Assembly: GCA_026134085.1 (NCBI GenBank)
Contig: JAOQIN010000003.1
Span: 1-64,000, forward strand
DNA: 64,000 nt
DNA from: Candidatus Methanoxibalbensis ujae
GTDB lineage: Archaea; Halobacteriota; Syntropharchaeia; Alkanophagales; Methanospirareceae
Direction of reading: 5' to 3'
Under the pieces are notes generated by a model. The model was given only the letters and a program-made list of their open reading frames with translations. It searched no databases and was not told the origin of the DNA. The stretch's first letter is position 1; the number at the start of each line of letters is the position of its first letter. This document shows positions 38,072 to 45,628 of this stretch, piece by piece. Both the position numbers and the translations under genes were made by a program.

Positions 38072-38140
38072 GCTTAACGTTTCGCGGATAAAAGACGAAG
38101 GCTTGGAAATCTTTGATTTCACTTTTATCCGCTGTTGGGC
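38072..38140 (-). repeat. attC-like site J (best match to the consensus)
   Basis: GCTTAAC (38072-38078) fits RYYYAAC and GTTGGGC (38134-38140) fits GTTRRRY, both exactly. GCGGATAAAAG pairs perfectly with CTTTTATCCGC. The gap between core and stem is five bases on the left and one on the right, the same asymmetry as at the site at 43886. Total 69 bases. Confidence 0.85.
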
Positions 38141-38411
38141 GTCCCAATGGGCAAAATTTTTCTAAAAAGAAGTTTTGAGTTTTCGAGAGCTCGGTTTTAT
38201 TCTGCTTATGGCTTTATTATCAAACTACATGGAGTATCTGAGCTATAAGCTTGGCGTTACTTTCTACGATGTTGTCAATCTTTGCTCCGTTGAGATAGTA
38301 CAAGCATTTGCTTACGTGATCACGTGGTCAGTTTCAATGATTAAAATCCCGAAAAGATTAGATCAGTCTGAGTTTGAGTGGGTGCTGTGTGATATTGTAT
38401 TGGATATTGTG

Positions 38412-39104
38412 TTAGATGTCTTGGAGGGGTCGAATGGTTGTACCGGTTCCGCCTCCTGGGTCTAGGTCGAGGATGATAAGGAGTCCCCTATACCCCTCTT
38501 TCTTCACGACTATTTCGTAGACTTCTCCAAGCTTAAACATGTGACTTAATTCTCCATTGCTATCGGTGTAACCTACGAATGTGCCGTTTATGTAGACTTC
38601 AGCTTTCTCGACGGGACGTCCATTGGAGGTAATGCGCATAACTTTGAACTGCTTATCATCGTACAACCTTTCAAGCTTCATGCTAAAAGACAGATATCCT
38701 TTAAGTCTTACGTTGACGAACGTTGCTTGGGGGAAGAAACCTTCCTTTTCGGCGTAAATTTTGTACCATCCTTCCTCCTCGAAAACATGGGTGATTTCTC
38801 CGCTTGAGTTCGTCTCGCCTATGTACATTCCCTTCGTCGATAAGTTGTGGTCCTTCGCGACGTAAACCTTGGCTCCCTTGACGGGGTTGCCTCTGAAATC
38901 TCTGACAATTATCTTGACTCTCTCGCCGATTGTTGGGTTCTCGGGTATGAGGTCTATCTTCAGCTTGTTAGCTTCTGGCTTCTCTGGCTGCTTTGTCTCC
39001 ATTACTTCAACTTCAATAATTTTCATGTTTAACGCTAAAGTGCTAACTATCAGCATGACTATAGCTACGGCTGTAGCTAGGAAGATGGCTCCCCTTCTAT
39101 GCAT
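38412..39104 (-). CDS. Membrane-anchored surface protein with carboxypeptidase-regulatory-like beta domains
   Basis: An N-terminal helix (GAIFLATAVAIVMLIVSTLA) is followed by two beta-sandwich repeats. The first contains FRGNPVKGAKVYVAKDH, NSSGEITHVFEEEGWYKIYA and EKEGFFPQA; the second contains GRPVEKAEVYINGTFVGYT, SNGELSHMFKLGEVYEIVVK and KEGYRG. This is the pattern of CarboxypepD_reg/PEGA-like domains in archaeal extracellular proteins. The protein is probably displayed outside the cell. The C-terminal tail (GGGTGTTIRPLQDI) may be altered. Confidence 0.7.
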   Translation of the reverse strand: MHRRGAIFLATAVAIVMLIVSTLALNMKIIEVEVMETKQPEKPEANKLKIDLIPENPTIGERVKIIVRDFRGNPVKGAKVYVAKDHNLSTKGMYIGETNSSGEITHVFEEEGWYKIYAEKEGFFPQATFVNVRLKGYLSFSMKLERLYDDKQFKVMRITSNGRPVEKAEVYINGTFVGYTDSNGELSHMFKLGEVYEIVVKKEGYRGLLIILDLDPGGGTGTTIRPLQDI

Positions 39105-39149
39105 CTGTATCCTTCGATAAATTTAATGTGTTCACGTATTTAAATATTT

Positions 39150-39800
39150 CATTCTTTCATTCTCGCAATATCTTCTGATCAGGCAGTCTTCGCATTTGGG
39201 ATTCCGCGACCTGCAAATTCGCCTTCCAAATTCTATCAGTATTGGGTTTTCGTTCTTTGTTTTGGTGGTATCTCAGATTCGAGTTTCGCTCTCAAACTCT
39301 CATAATTGTCTCTTTCACCGGCTATTCCCAATCTTTTCATTATTCTGAAAATGTGAACATCAATGGGTAGTACCTGTTCTCCCTTAATCGCCATTAAAAA
39401 GACATCTGCGGTTTTCGGGCCAATTCCCTTTATTGAGGTCAGTTTTTTCTTTACCTCGTCATAAGGAAGTTTCAATATTTTTATCTTTCCATCGTATTTT
39501 TCAACTAAATCTTCGGCGATATTTTTGATTCTTCTGGCTCTGATCCTATATAAACCCGCCGGTTTAATAACTTTCTCAATCTCTCTCATTTGCCTTTGCC
39601 ACATCTTCAATGCCATTAAACCTCTCACTAAATCTTTCAGTGGCAGTTCTCACATTTTTCCAATACATTCGCTGGGAAAGGATTATACTAACCAATGTTT
39701 CGAACGGAGTATATCTTTCCCACCACTCGTTGATTTTGTATTTCTTAGGATCTCCTCTATCTTTTGAAGTTTTGTTCCCATACTCATCACTTGGCAGCAC
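39150..39800 (-). pseudogene. nth: Endonuclease III-like HhH-GPD glycosylase with two frameshifts
   Basis: From about 39800 the chain reads RYTPFETLVSIILSQRMYWK. After a frameshift near 39600 the next frame carries the helix-hairpin-helix and catalytic region (LTSIKGIGPKTADVFLMAIK, then VLPIDVHIFRIMKRLGI with the catalytic Asp). After another shift near 39245 the [4Fe-4S] cluster appears (FGRRICRSRNPKCEDC and LIRRYC; C-x6-C-x2-C-x5-C). Every part of the enzyme is present, so it is either recently inactivated or contains sequencing errors. AlkA-like glycosylase lies upstream on the same strand. Confidence 0.75.
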
Positions 39801-40100
39801 TCGCCTTACAGATGTATCTCATCTTACATCGTGCGCATCCCTTTTTTCTTCCGAACTGATTTAGCACCATTATCGCCAGGAAGCCAGTTAGACTTATTCC
39901 ACCAGATACTGAAAATTCCCCGTGCAGAAACATCGCAACGGGAATGGCGATGATTGGAATAATTGTCAATAGACCTCAGGTTAAACAAGCCGGTTTCACT
40001 CCCACATCATAATTACCGGATTTCTGAATAAACACGAACTCGATTTACCCCAGCCGGTGCCGCACAACTTGCCGTAGTAATAGCAATGCGTGCAAAGATG
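39787..40100 (-). pseudogene. Fragmented small cysteine-bearing membrane protein
   Basis: In broken frames the minus strand gives HLCTHCYYYGKLCGTGWGK, then (from a TTG at 39969) TIIPIIAIPVAMFLHGEF, and finally GRKKGCARCKMRYICKASA. CxxC pairs at both ends flanking membrane helices suggest a small metal- or redox-linked membrane protein, but the frame is interrupted and no family is certain. The C-terminus overlaps the nth start by 14 bases. Confidence 0.4.
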
Positions 40101-40105
40101 TTCCC

Positions 40106-40291
40106 TTAATGAATCCGAGCATTAAAAAAGCAAATAACATATAAATGAACGGACAATCCCTCAAGTTTCAATGCAGACATACTGTGAGCTGCGAATCCAA
40201 ACCAGAGCAATAGCAAAACATTTGTTAAAACCGCCGTTGCCTTTAATTCTCCAATCCATTTTCGTATAGTTTTTGTTTTTCCATATTTCAC
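40106..40291 (-). CDS. Small hydrophobic protein coupled to the AlkA-like gene
   Basis: A GTG start overlaps the alkA-like stop codon (GTGA), which suggests translational coupling. The 61 residues include one or two membrane segments (AVLTNVLLLLWFGFAAHSM). It may be an intact tiny protein or the front of the decayed gene that follows. Confidence 0.35.
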   Translation of the reverse strand: MKYGKTKTIRKWIGELKATAVLTNVLLLLWFGFAAHSMSALKLEGLSVHLYVICFFNARIH

Positions 40292-41217
40292 ACTTTCTTT
40301 CTATTTTCCACATTATAAGCACATATTAAATAATAAATTACCCATCCCCTGAACTCGCCCCACCTTTCCGTAAATTTTCTAACGGTATCTCCTGATTGAA
40401 GTTTTCCGTCAAAGTAGAAGTGTGAAACTGCTTTTCTGGCTCCGAGGTCATCGGGAACGCAGAGATCCATTCTTCCTAATGTCGTTATCAGTATTAACTC
40501 GGCAGTCCACCTTCCGATTCCCTTAAATTTCATCAACTCTTCAATTGCTCCCTCATTACCCAATCTTTTAATTTTCTCCAAATCGTATCCATCGGCAACT
40601 TTCAGTGCGAGTTCTTTGATGTATCTGGCTTTCTGACGGGATAACTTACACTTCCTCAATTCGTTCTCATCGGCATTTGCCAACACTTGAGGTGAAGGAA
40701 AATCGTAATATGGTTCGCCATCGATTTCTATTTTCTCTCCGAATCTTTTGACCAATTCCCCAGTCATGACATAGGCAACCCGTAAAGAAATCTGCTGCTG
40801 GATTATCACTCTGATCGCTCCCTCAAATATACTCGCCCCGATTCCCGGCGGTCTCAGACCGTAAAGTTCTTTCTTTATCTTACGAAGTATCTCATCTTGT
40901 TCCATAAAATCATACAATGCTCTGAGGTCATCTCTCAATCTAAAAATGTCCGCGATTTTATCCGACAGATATCTCTTCTCTTTCGTATTGAGTTTGGAAA
41001 ATGCGTTAACCCTCAACTTTGGCTTTTCCACAGTGCCAACAGAAGTAACCTCCATTGGAACTAATCTATCTCCAATTTTAAAACTCCGTCTCCAAATGCC
41101 ATCTTTATAAATTTCTGGCTGTGGCTCTTTCGATGAAGAATAAAATTTCCACTGCAGATCAAAATCATAGGGCGGAGTTGGTAGGAGTTCGAATGAAGTT
41201 TTATCCATGATAATCAC
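40288..41217 (-). CDS. AlkA-like DNA-3-methyladenine glycosylase
   Basis: The 309-residue protein matches archaeal AlkA/OGG1-type HhH-GPD glycosylases that remove alkylated bases. An N-terminal beta domain (YDFDLQWKFYSS...) is followed by FEGAIRVIIQQQISLRVAYV, then KLSRQKARYIKELALKVADG, the helix-hairpin-helix FKGIGRWTAELILITTLGR, and the catalytic Asp in CVPDDLGARKAV. The gene is intact. It sits with an endonuclease III relic, making a base-excision-repair cargo between sites J and K. Confidence 0.88.
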   Translation of the reverse strand: MIIMDKTSFELLPTPPYDFDLQWKFYSSSKEPQPEIYKDGIWRRSFKIGDRLVPMEVTSVGTVEKPKLRVNAFSKLNTKEKRYLSDKIADIFRLRDDLRALYDFMEQDEILRKIKKELYGLRPPGIGASIFEGAIRVIIQQQISLRVAYVMTGELVKRFGEKIEIDGEPYYDFPSPQVLANADENELRKCKLSRQKARYIKELALKVADGYDLEKIKRLGNEGAIEELMKFKGIGRWTAELILITTLGRMDLCVPDDLGARKAVSHFYFDGKLQSGDTVRKFTERWGEFRGWVIYYLICAYNVENRKKV

Positions 41218-41295
41218 TTAAATTCAATTTATTTAATAATTTTTTCACACGTCGTGTCAAATCAAGATTTGAAAATAGCGAACCCTCGAAATTTC

Positions 41296-41380
41296 GCCTA
41301 ACGTTTTGCGGACATACGAAGTTCTGCTTTGCGAAATTTGGGCGTAGCCGAAGGCGAAGCCACATATCCGCCTGTTGTCC
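41296..41380 (-). repeat. attC-like site K
   Basis: GCCTAAC (41296-41302) is an exact RYYYAAC; GTTGTCC (41374-41380) closes the 85-base site. The stem GCGGA(C)AT pairs with AT(AT)CCGC, and CGAAGTTCTGCTTTGCGAAAT forms an inner hairpin. The subterminal segment GAGTGCGTTAGCGC...GAGAGTTC...CCCCGCCG follows. Confidence 0.75.
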
Positions 41381-41433
41381 GAGTGCGTTAGCGCCGAAGC
41401 GAAGCGGAGAGTTCACGGAGCCCCGCCGAGAAA

Positions 41434-41823
41434 TTAAACTTGCTTTTCTCTTATTATCAAAAAAACTATTGAAAGTATTAACCCTGTTGTATAAAGAGGA
41501 GAAATTGTAAAGTAAAATGGAAAGAATAGGTTAGGTATTACAGAAATGGTTGTGACTAAAACTTCGGTGAAATTGTAACCAAAATATAAAACTGATGAAT
41601 ATTCTCCCAAATTTTTCTTCTTCAGTAAGGTATAAGCGATTACTACTCCAACAAGACCATTCGCTAATAAACATATTGAAGTGTTTATGCCACCTAATTT
41701 AATGCCAAAGAAATGGGTTTCTGGAGTTATAAATGAAGTAAAAACTAAACCGAAGAAATTTAGTCCAAGAAGAAATATGAGTATGTACCTCACAATATTG
41801 GCTAAATTTATGTTTTTCATCAT
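41434..41823 (-). CDS. Four-helix membrane protein of unknown function
   Basis: The 129-residue protein has four clear helices (IVRYILIFLLGLNFFGLVFT, GINTSICLLANGLVGVVIAY, YFGYNFTEVLVTTISVIPNL, LYTTGLILSIVFLIIREKQV). It fills a single-gene cassette between sites K and L. No family recognised. Confidence 0.7.
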   Translation of the reverse strand: MMKNINLANIVRYILIFLLGLNFFGLVFTSFITPETHFFGIKLGGINTSICLLANGLVGVVIAYTLLKKKNLGEYSSVLYFGYNFTEVLVTTISVIPNLFFPFYFTISPLYTTGLILSIVFLIIREKQV

Positions 41824-41885
41824 AGTTTATATTAAATACTAAATTATTTTAAAAACTTCTTCCTAAGCGGGGCGGAGTGAATTTC

Positions 41886-41983
41886 GGACAACGTCTGGGG
41901 CGTATGCGGAGTTGCGGAGCGAAGCGACGCAATTTGGGTGTAGCGACCATAAGGGGGCAAAACCGCATACGCACCTGTTGTCC
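41886..41983 (-). repeat. attC-like site L
   Basis: GGACAAC (41886-41892) and GTTGTCC (41977-41983) are perfect inverted repeats, and the inner stem GCGTATGCGG (41900-41909) pairs perfectly with CCGCATACGC (41963-41972). Further hairpins fill the 98-base site. The subterminal hairpin GTGCGAAAGCAC follows at 41986-41997. Reading frames that run through this site on both strands are not genes. Confidence 0.82.
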
Positions 41984-42027
41984 GAGTGCGAAAGCACCGA
42001 GCAATCCGAAGGCGAGAGTCCCGCCGC

Positions 42028-42429
42028 TCATATTTTTTCTTCCTCCATCCATATTTTAAGATAGCTTTTTAACGTTTGAACGAAATTTTTGGCAGTTTCT
42101 AACATATCTCTTGCCTCTCCTTCAGTGACGATAAAACCTATGCCGTAATCCCCTATCAATCTTTTATCATAGGCATCGTTAAGCGTTTTCCTCAAACCTC
42201 TATCAAAAATTCCTGTTTTTATAAAGTGTTCTCCAAATAAACTTATCCAAATAAACCTATCACTCCTTTATGAGAAGAAGCACTCAAGTTCTTGGTAAGA
42301 AGTGCCGCTTCTGCCATGAAAAACATCGCATAATAGTTGAAACACAGGAATCGTAATCTCCAATATTAAGGGTTTGTTCTGCTGTTTTTAGAAATTTCCT
42401 TTTTCTATGAAATCCTTTATCTCCTTCAT
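42028..42429 (-). pseudogene. HEPN-domain toxin gene, frameshifted
   Basis: Translation from the ATG at 42429 gives KEIKDFIEKGKFLKTAEQTL and [10 protein letters not shown], then a one-base loss before the expected [15 protein letters not shown], then another break near GVIGLFG, after which HFIKTGIFDRGLRKTLNDAY and a typical HEPN tail (ARDMLETAKNFVQTLKSYL) follow. The order matches HEPN proteins paired with MNT nucleotidyltransferases. Its ATG overlaps the stop of the intact MNT gene (ATGA). Confidence 0.7.
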
Positions 42430-42746
42430 ATCCTTATCCCCTCTTTCCTCACATTTATTACAAATGGATAATTATAGTTTTCAAAGAAGGTCTTAGGAAG
42501 AGCAATAACCGAAACAAGTTCTCCCTTCTCAAGTAATATGTCAAACAGAAGGTCACTCAAACTTCTCCTCACCTCAAAGGGATCAATTGAATCATCAATG
42601 AGCACAAGTAAATCTATGTCTGAATCTTTTGTCGCTTCGCCTCTCGCATGAGAACCATAAAGAATAATCTTTTTAATCTTATCTCTATATCTTTCTATCA
42701 GATGACATTTCACTTGATTTACCAGTTGAGTTATTCTCTTATCCAT
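42426..42746 (-). CDS. MNT-type nucleotidyltransferase (antitoxin)
   Basis: The 106-residue protein shows the minimal nucleotidyltransferase site LYGSHARGEATKDSDIDLLV (GSxxRG...DxD). In MNT/HEPN modules such proteins modify and silence the HEPN RNase. The gene is intact, while the HEPN gene that overlaps its stop codon is broken, the safe direction of decay for a toxin-antitoxin pair. It lies between sites L and M. Confidence 0.85.
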   Translation of the reverse strand: MDKRITQLVNQVKCHLIERYRDKIKKIILYGSHARGEATKDSDIDLLVLIDDSIDPFEVRRSLSDLLFDILLEKGELVSVIALPKTFFENYNYPFVINVRKEGIRI

Positions 42747-42779
42747 TTTTTCACCACTTTAAACGGGGTTCGGGATTTC

Positions 42780-42853
42780 GGACAACGTTCTGGTATGTGA
42801 AGTTTTGCCTTGCGAAATTTGCACGAGCGTTAGCGAGCCACCTCCTGTTAGCA
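42780..42853 (-). repeat. attC-like site M
   Basis: GGACAAC (42780-42786) opens the site and GTTAGCA (42847-42853) closes it after 74 bases. The inner stem is weaker than at other sites (CTGGTATGTGAAG opposite GAGCCACCTCCTG). The downstream segment GACTTGAAGGGCAAGG...AAGCCCGCC matches other sites. Confidence 0.6.
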
Positions 42854-42923
42854 GACTTGAAGGGCAAGGTGCGAAGCATTGCAGAGTGACAAAGCCCGCC
42901 ACACATCCAGACAATCACTGAGT

Positions 42924-43388
42924 TTATTTTCTAATGGTCATTTTGCATCCTTTGTCTGTAAATTCCGCCGTCAAATTCACTCCTAAATTCTCGGCAACGG
43001 GCTTGAAGTAACCATTTATGCACCCACCACAATGTTGCTCCTTCGTTATCGGAGCTCCTTTCTCTGCAAATTCCAGGGCTACCTTTAGATTGTTGCATTC
43101 CTTAATCTCCAAAGTAACACTTCCATCCTCATTTGGCACAACATCCACATCGCTACCAAAGACATTTTTGCATGTTATCGCCTGGGTCATCGCAAAACCC
43201 ATAGGGTCATCTTTTCCCATCGCTTTAAATTGTTCAGCAGATTGCTTTGCCACTCGTTGATTGTATTCTTCCAATCCCTGCGGCCCCAGTTTCTCCATGA
43301 TGAAGCCAATTGCTCCATACATCTGCTCCACCCACATTTGGGTGAACATCTTTTGTCTTTCTTTTTCCGGCAAAGTCGGTATTTCCAT
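42924..43388 (-). CDS. Small cysteine-containing protein, possibly ATC-hydrolase-like
   Basis: The 154-residue protein starts at the ATG at 43388 (MEIPTLPEKERQKMFTQMW), not at the far-upstream frame start. It has no membrane segment. It carries a conserved-looking EQHCGGCINGYFK motif, a second Cys in TQAITCKNVFG and a C-terminal FTDKGCKMTIRK, suggesting metal or thiol chemistry. The layout recalls L-2-amino-thiazoline-4-carboxylate-hydrolase-like or V4R-like small proteins, but I am not certain of the family. Confidence 0.65.
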   Translation of the reverse strand: MEIPTLPEKERQKMFTQMWVEQMYGAIGFIMEKLGPQGLEEYNQRVAKQSAEQFKAMGKDDPMGFAMTQAITCKNVFGSDVDVVPNEDGSVTLEIKECNNLKVALEFAEKGAPITKEQHCGGCINGYFKPVAENLGVNLTAEFTDKGCKMTIRK

Positions 43389-43479
43389 CTCTTTTACCCC
43401 CTGTTTGAATGTTGTTTTATGATTGCATATAAACTTACTCCTTCTCAAGGCGGGCCTGGGCATTTCACTGGGGATATGT

Positions 43480-43860
43480 GAAGTTTCCCGTAGGCAAATC
43501 TGGATGAACTTTTCACCGCGCCATCTCCCAGCATGAAACATAAATTTACCGAAGGCTGATATACCTCCACCAAAAGAGTTTGTTCCGGCATAGAGCTCCA
43601 TCATAACGGTATAGTGAAAGATAACCAGGGGTGAATGATCGCACTCTGTAGTGTCCCACCATGAGACCCAGCACAAATGGATTGTAAAGTGAGGTCTCAG
43701 TCGAATACCATAAGCGAGGGCAGCTCCTTCATAATGCCTTCTGGCAGGAAAAAAAGCCGAAAGCGTGGGCAAGAGCTGGGAATGTAAAGAAAAACATGAA
43801 AGCATACCCTGTTCTTACCCAAAGACTTTCGTGGCCTGAGTCTTTTATGCTTCATTTTTC
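43480..43860 (-). pseudogene. Decayed membrane protein
   Basis: Hydrophobic fragments occur in successive frames: MFFFTFPALAHAFGFF, HYEGAALAYGIRLRPHF, then NPFVLGLMVGHYRVRSF. No frame is open throughout. A trace of an attC-like left half (TTTCACTGGGGATATGTGAAG, near 43465) adjoins it, close to the sequence of site B. No family is assigned. Confidence 0.35.
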
Positions 43861-43885
43861 AGTGCCCCCTACTATCGGCTGTTTC

Positions 43886-43970
43886 ATCTAACATATCGCA
43901 AATATGCGAAGTTTGGCGTAAGCCAAATTTGGCAATCTTTGATTGCGAAACCACATATTTGCTGTTATGT
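43886..43970 (-). repeat. attC-like site O
   Basis: ATCTAAC (43886-43892) fits RYYYAAC exactly and GTTATGT (43964-43970) closes the 85-base site. GCAAATATG pairs perfectly with CATATTTGC, with gaps of five and one base to the cores as at site J. The subterminal hairpin AAATTGC-GAA-GCAATTT follows. Confidence 0.8.
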
Positions 43971-44029
43971 CCCCCGATAGGGTAAATTGCGAAGCAATTT
44001 GAGTTCCGCCGCCGAGCATTATTATAATT

Positions 44030-44550
44030 CTACTGTGGCAATTATTGGTAAATGATCGGACAGTCTTGGCTTTTGATTAAAATTTCGTTCTCATCACCAA
44101 CCTTGATTTCCTCAACTTTGACATCTTTCGGGATAAAAAGATAATCCAATTGATATGGTTTCTTGTTCGCAGGAGAAATAAAAGTAAAAGCTTTTGGGAT
44201 GAATTTAAGAGAGATTATAACCTATTTGATAGTTCTTTTTTCTGCTAGTATTCCCCAATCTTTATATTTACATCGAAACTTTTCATCCATATTGAAATCT
44301 CCGCCAATAATGATCGTTTGCACTCTATTCATTATTCCGAATATAGCTTAACATACTAAAAACTTGGAGAACTCATTTTCATCAAGTCCAATATAATTGT
44401 AAACATAAATACTATTCTTTTCTCAGCTAATTCCATTTTGGCAGAAACATAAAAATCTACAAGCACATCAATTTCTGAATTATTGGAAATTATGTTTTCT
44501 TCTTTTACCTGCATTATATCCAGATTTTTCTTAATCAATACAGCATTCAT
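44030..44550 (-). pseudogene. Relic of an endonuclease/exonuclease/phosphatase (EEP) family protein
   Basis: Across changing frames the minus strand preserves EEP landmarks in order: an N-terminal stretch MNAVLIKKNLDIMQVKEEN, the central IIIGGDFNMDEKF (GDFN motif), KPYQLDYLFIPKDVKVEEIK (the DYLF segment), and a final LSDHLPI (SDH motif). Stops and frameshifts show that it is inactive. Confidence 0.65.
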
Positions 44551-44735
44551 TTCACCACGGATAATATGGTATTTTTTCTTATCGCATAAGCATATAAACT
44601 AAATAATCCCACCTCAAAATCTAGTTTATTAAAATAGTAAAATTTTTTCTTGTATATGCAGCTCTGTTTATGTTCCATGTAACGATTTTCAGCTTCATTT
44701 TCAATCCCCCTCTATTTGTGAGGCGGCGGAATTAG

Positions 44736-44831
44736 ACATAACGTCCCCGGTGTATCTGAGTATCTGAAGTCCGCCGAAGGTGGATTTGGGCAGGTGCTGT
44801 AAGGCACGAAGCCAGATACGCTCTGTTAGCG
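44736..44831 (-). repeat. attC-like site P
   Basis: ACATAAC (44736-44742) and GTTAGCG (44825-44831) bound a 96-base segment; GTATCTG pairs with CAGATAC and TCCGCCGAAGGTGGA forms an inner hairpin. Confidence 0.65.
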
Positions 44832-44843
44832 GAACTTTTATTT

Positions 44844-45455
44844 TTAAATAAATAAAAAAAGAGTCATTATATTAGCCGACGAGTGTGTTATCCAGCTCGG
44901 AATGATACTGCCATTTCCCACCTTTTCATTTATGTATCCCATTAAATAGCCAATTGTCCCTGTAAGCAATACTATCGCTGTTATTCCAACAATATTTCTA
45001 ATTATCTCCCAGAATAAAACCCCATGCATTAAGCCAAATAATATACTTTGTAAAAGATTTCCATAATTAAATCCCAATAAATTGATGAACCTTTTTCCAA
45101 GAAAACCCCTGAACAAAATTTCTTCCGACATTGCTGTTGCCACCATTGATTTGATTAAAACAATCAGTATCGCATCCACACAAAATCCCATTTGTTTTAC
45201 AGCTCCACCGACTAAACCTTCAGCCCTAAGAGAATCAAGTAATCCAAGTTTCCAATACACCAGCCAAGAACCACCAAAATACAACAGTGCTACAACTATT
45301 GAGATCGGAATAGATTTTCTCTCAGGTTTAATTAGTCCAATATACCTCAAAAAGCCAGTTATCTTCTTATTTTTCACTAGATAAAAAATCAAAGGTATTG
45401 CTGAAAAAATCGCAACTTGGATTAAAGCCGAAATTAAAGTTATTAAAACAATCAT
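44844..45455 (-). CDS. CPBP-family intramembrane metalloprotease
   Basis: The 203-residue membrane protein has the full CPBP active site: ATAMSEEILFRGFLGKR (EExxxR), SILFGLMHGVLF (FxxxH) and IPSWITHSSANIMTL (HxxxN). About six membrane helices are predicted. It starts just after a GGAGG-like sequence repeated twice (TAAGGAGG...). Single-gene cassette between sites P and Q. The role of such proteases in cassette arrays (immunity, maturation or membrane homeostasis) is unknown. Confidence 0.88.
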   Translation of the reverse strand: MIVLITLISALIQVAIFSAIPLIFYLVKNKKITGFLRYIGLIKPERKSIPISIVVALLYFGGSWLVYWKLGLLDSLRAEGLVGGAVKQMGFCVDAILIVLIKSMVATAMSEEILFRGFLGKRFINLLGFNYGNLLQSILFGLMHGVLFWEIIRNIVGITAIVLLTGTIGYLMGYINEKVGNGSIIPSWITHSSANIMTLFLFI

Positions 45456-45505
45456 TTTTATTACCTCCTTTATTACCTCCTTATTTTATATTTACAATCC
45501 GAGGA

Positions 45506-45583
45506 TGTCTCCAGCATATACGACGTTGCGACGAAGTGTCCTGAAGGGCAAGGCGTAGCCGTGGCGTATATGCTGTGTTATCT
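45506..45583 (-). repeat. attC-like site Q
   Basis: AGCATATACG (45513-45522) pairs perfectly with CGTATATGCT (45565-45574), followed by GTTATCT (45577-45583). The left AAC core is lost. The sequence closely matches site I at 36048. Confidence 0.65.
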
Positions 45584-45628
45584 GATGTGCCGTTCTCTGT
45601 GTCGCCAAAAACCGAATCGTAAACCTCA

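Noticed and set aside
38175..38465. Plus-strand frame of 96 codons beginning at a TTG.
   Set aside because: It starts at the edge of site J, overlaps the 3' end of the surface-protein gene and has no ribosome-binding site. It could be a short hydrophobic peptide but support is too weak.
41849..42059. Open frames on both strands (41849-42052 and 41877-42059) spanning a palindrome.
   Set aside because: They run through attC-like site L and owe their openness to its G+C-rich palindrome; no family, start signal or hydropathy pattern supports them.
24381..45583. Reading the palindromes as MITEs, REP elements or simple terminators.
   Set aside because: No terminal target-site duplications are evident, inner sequences differ widely while only the AAC/GTT ends and fold are kept, and one site per gene unit in fixed orientation fits cassettes better. 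A genome-wide search is still needed to be sure.
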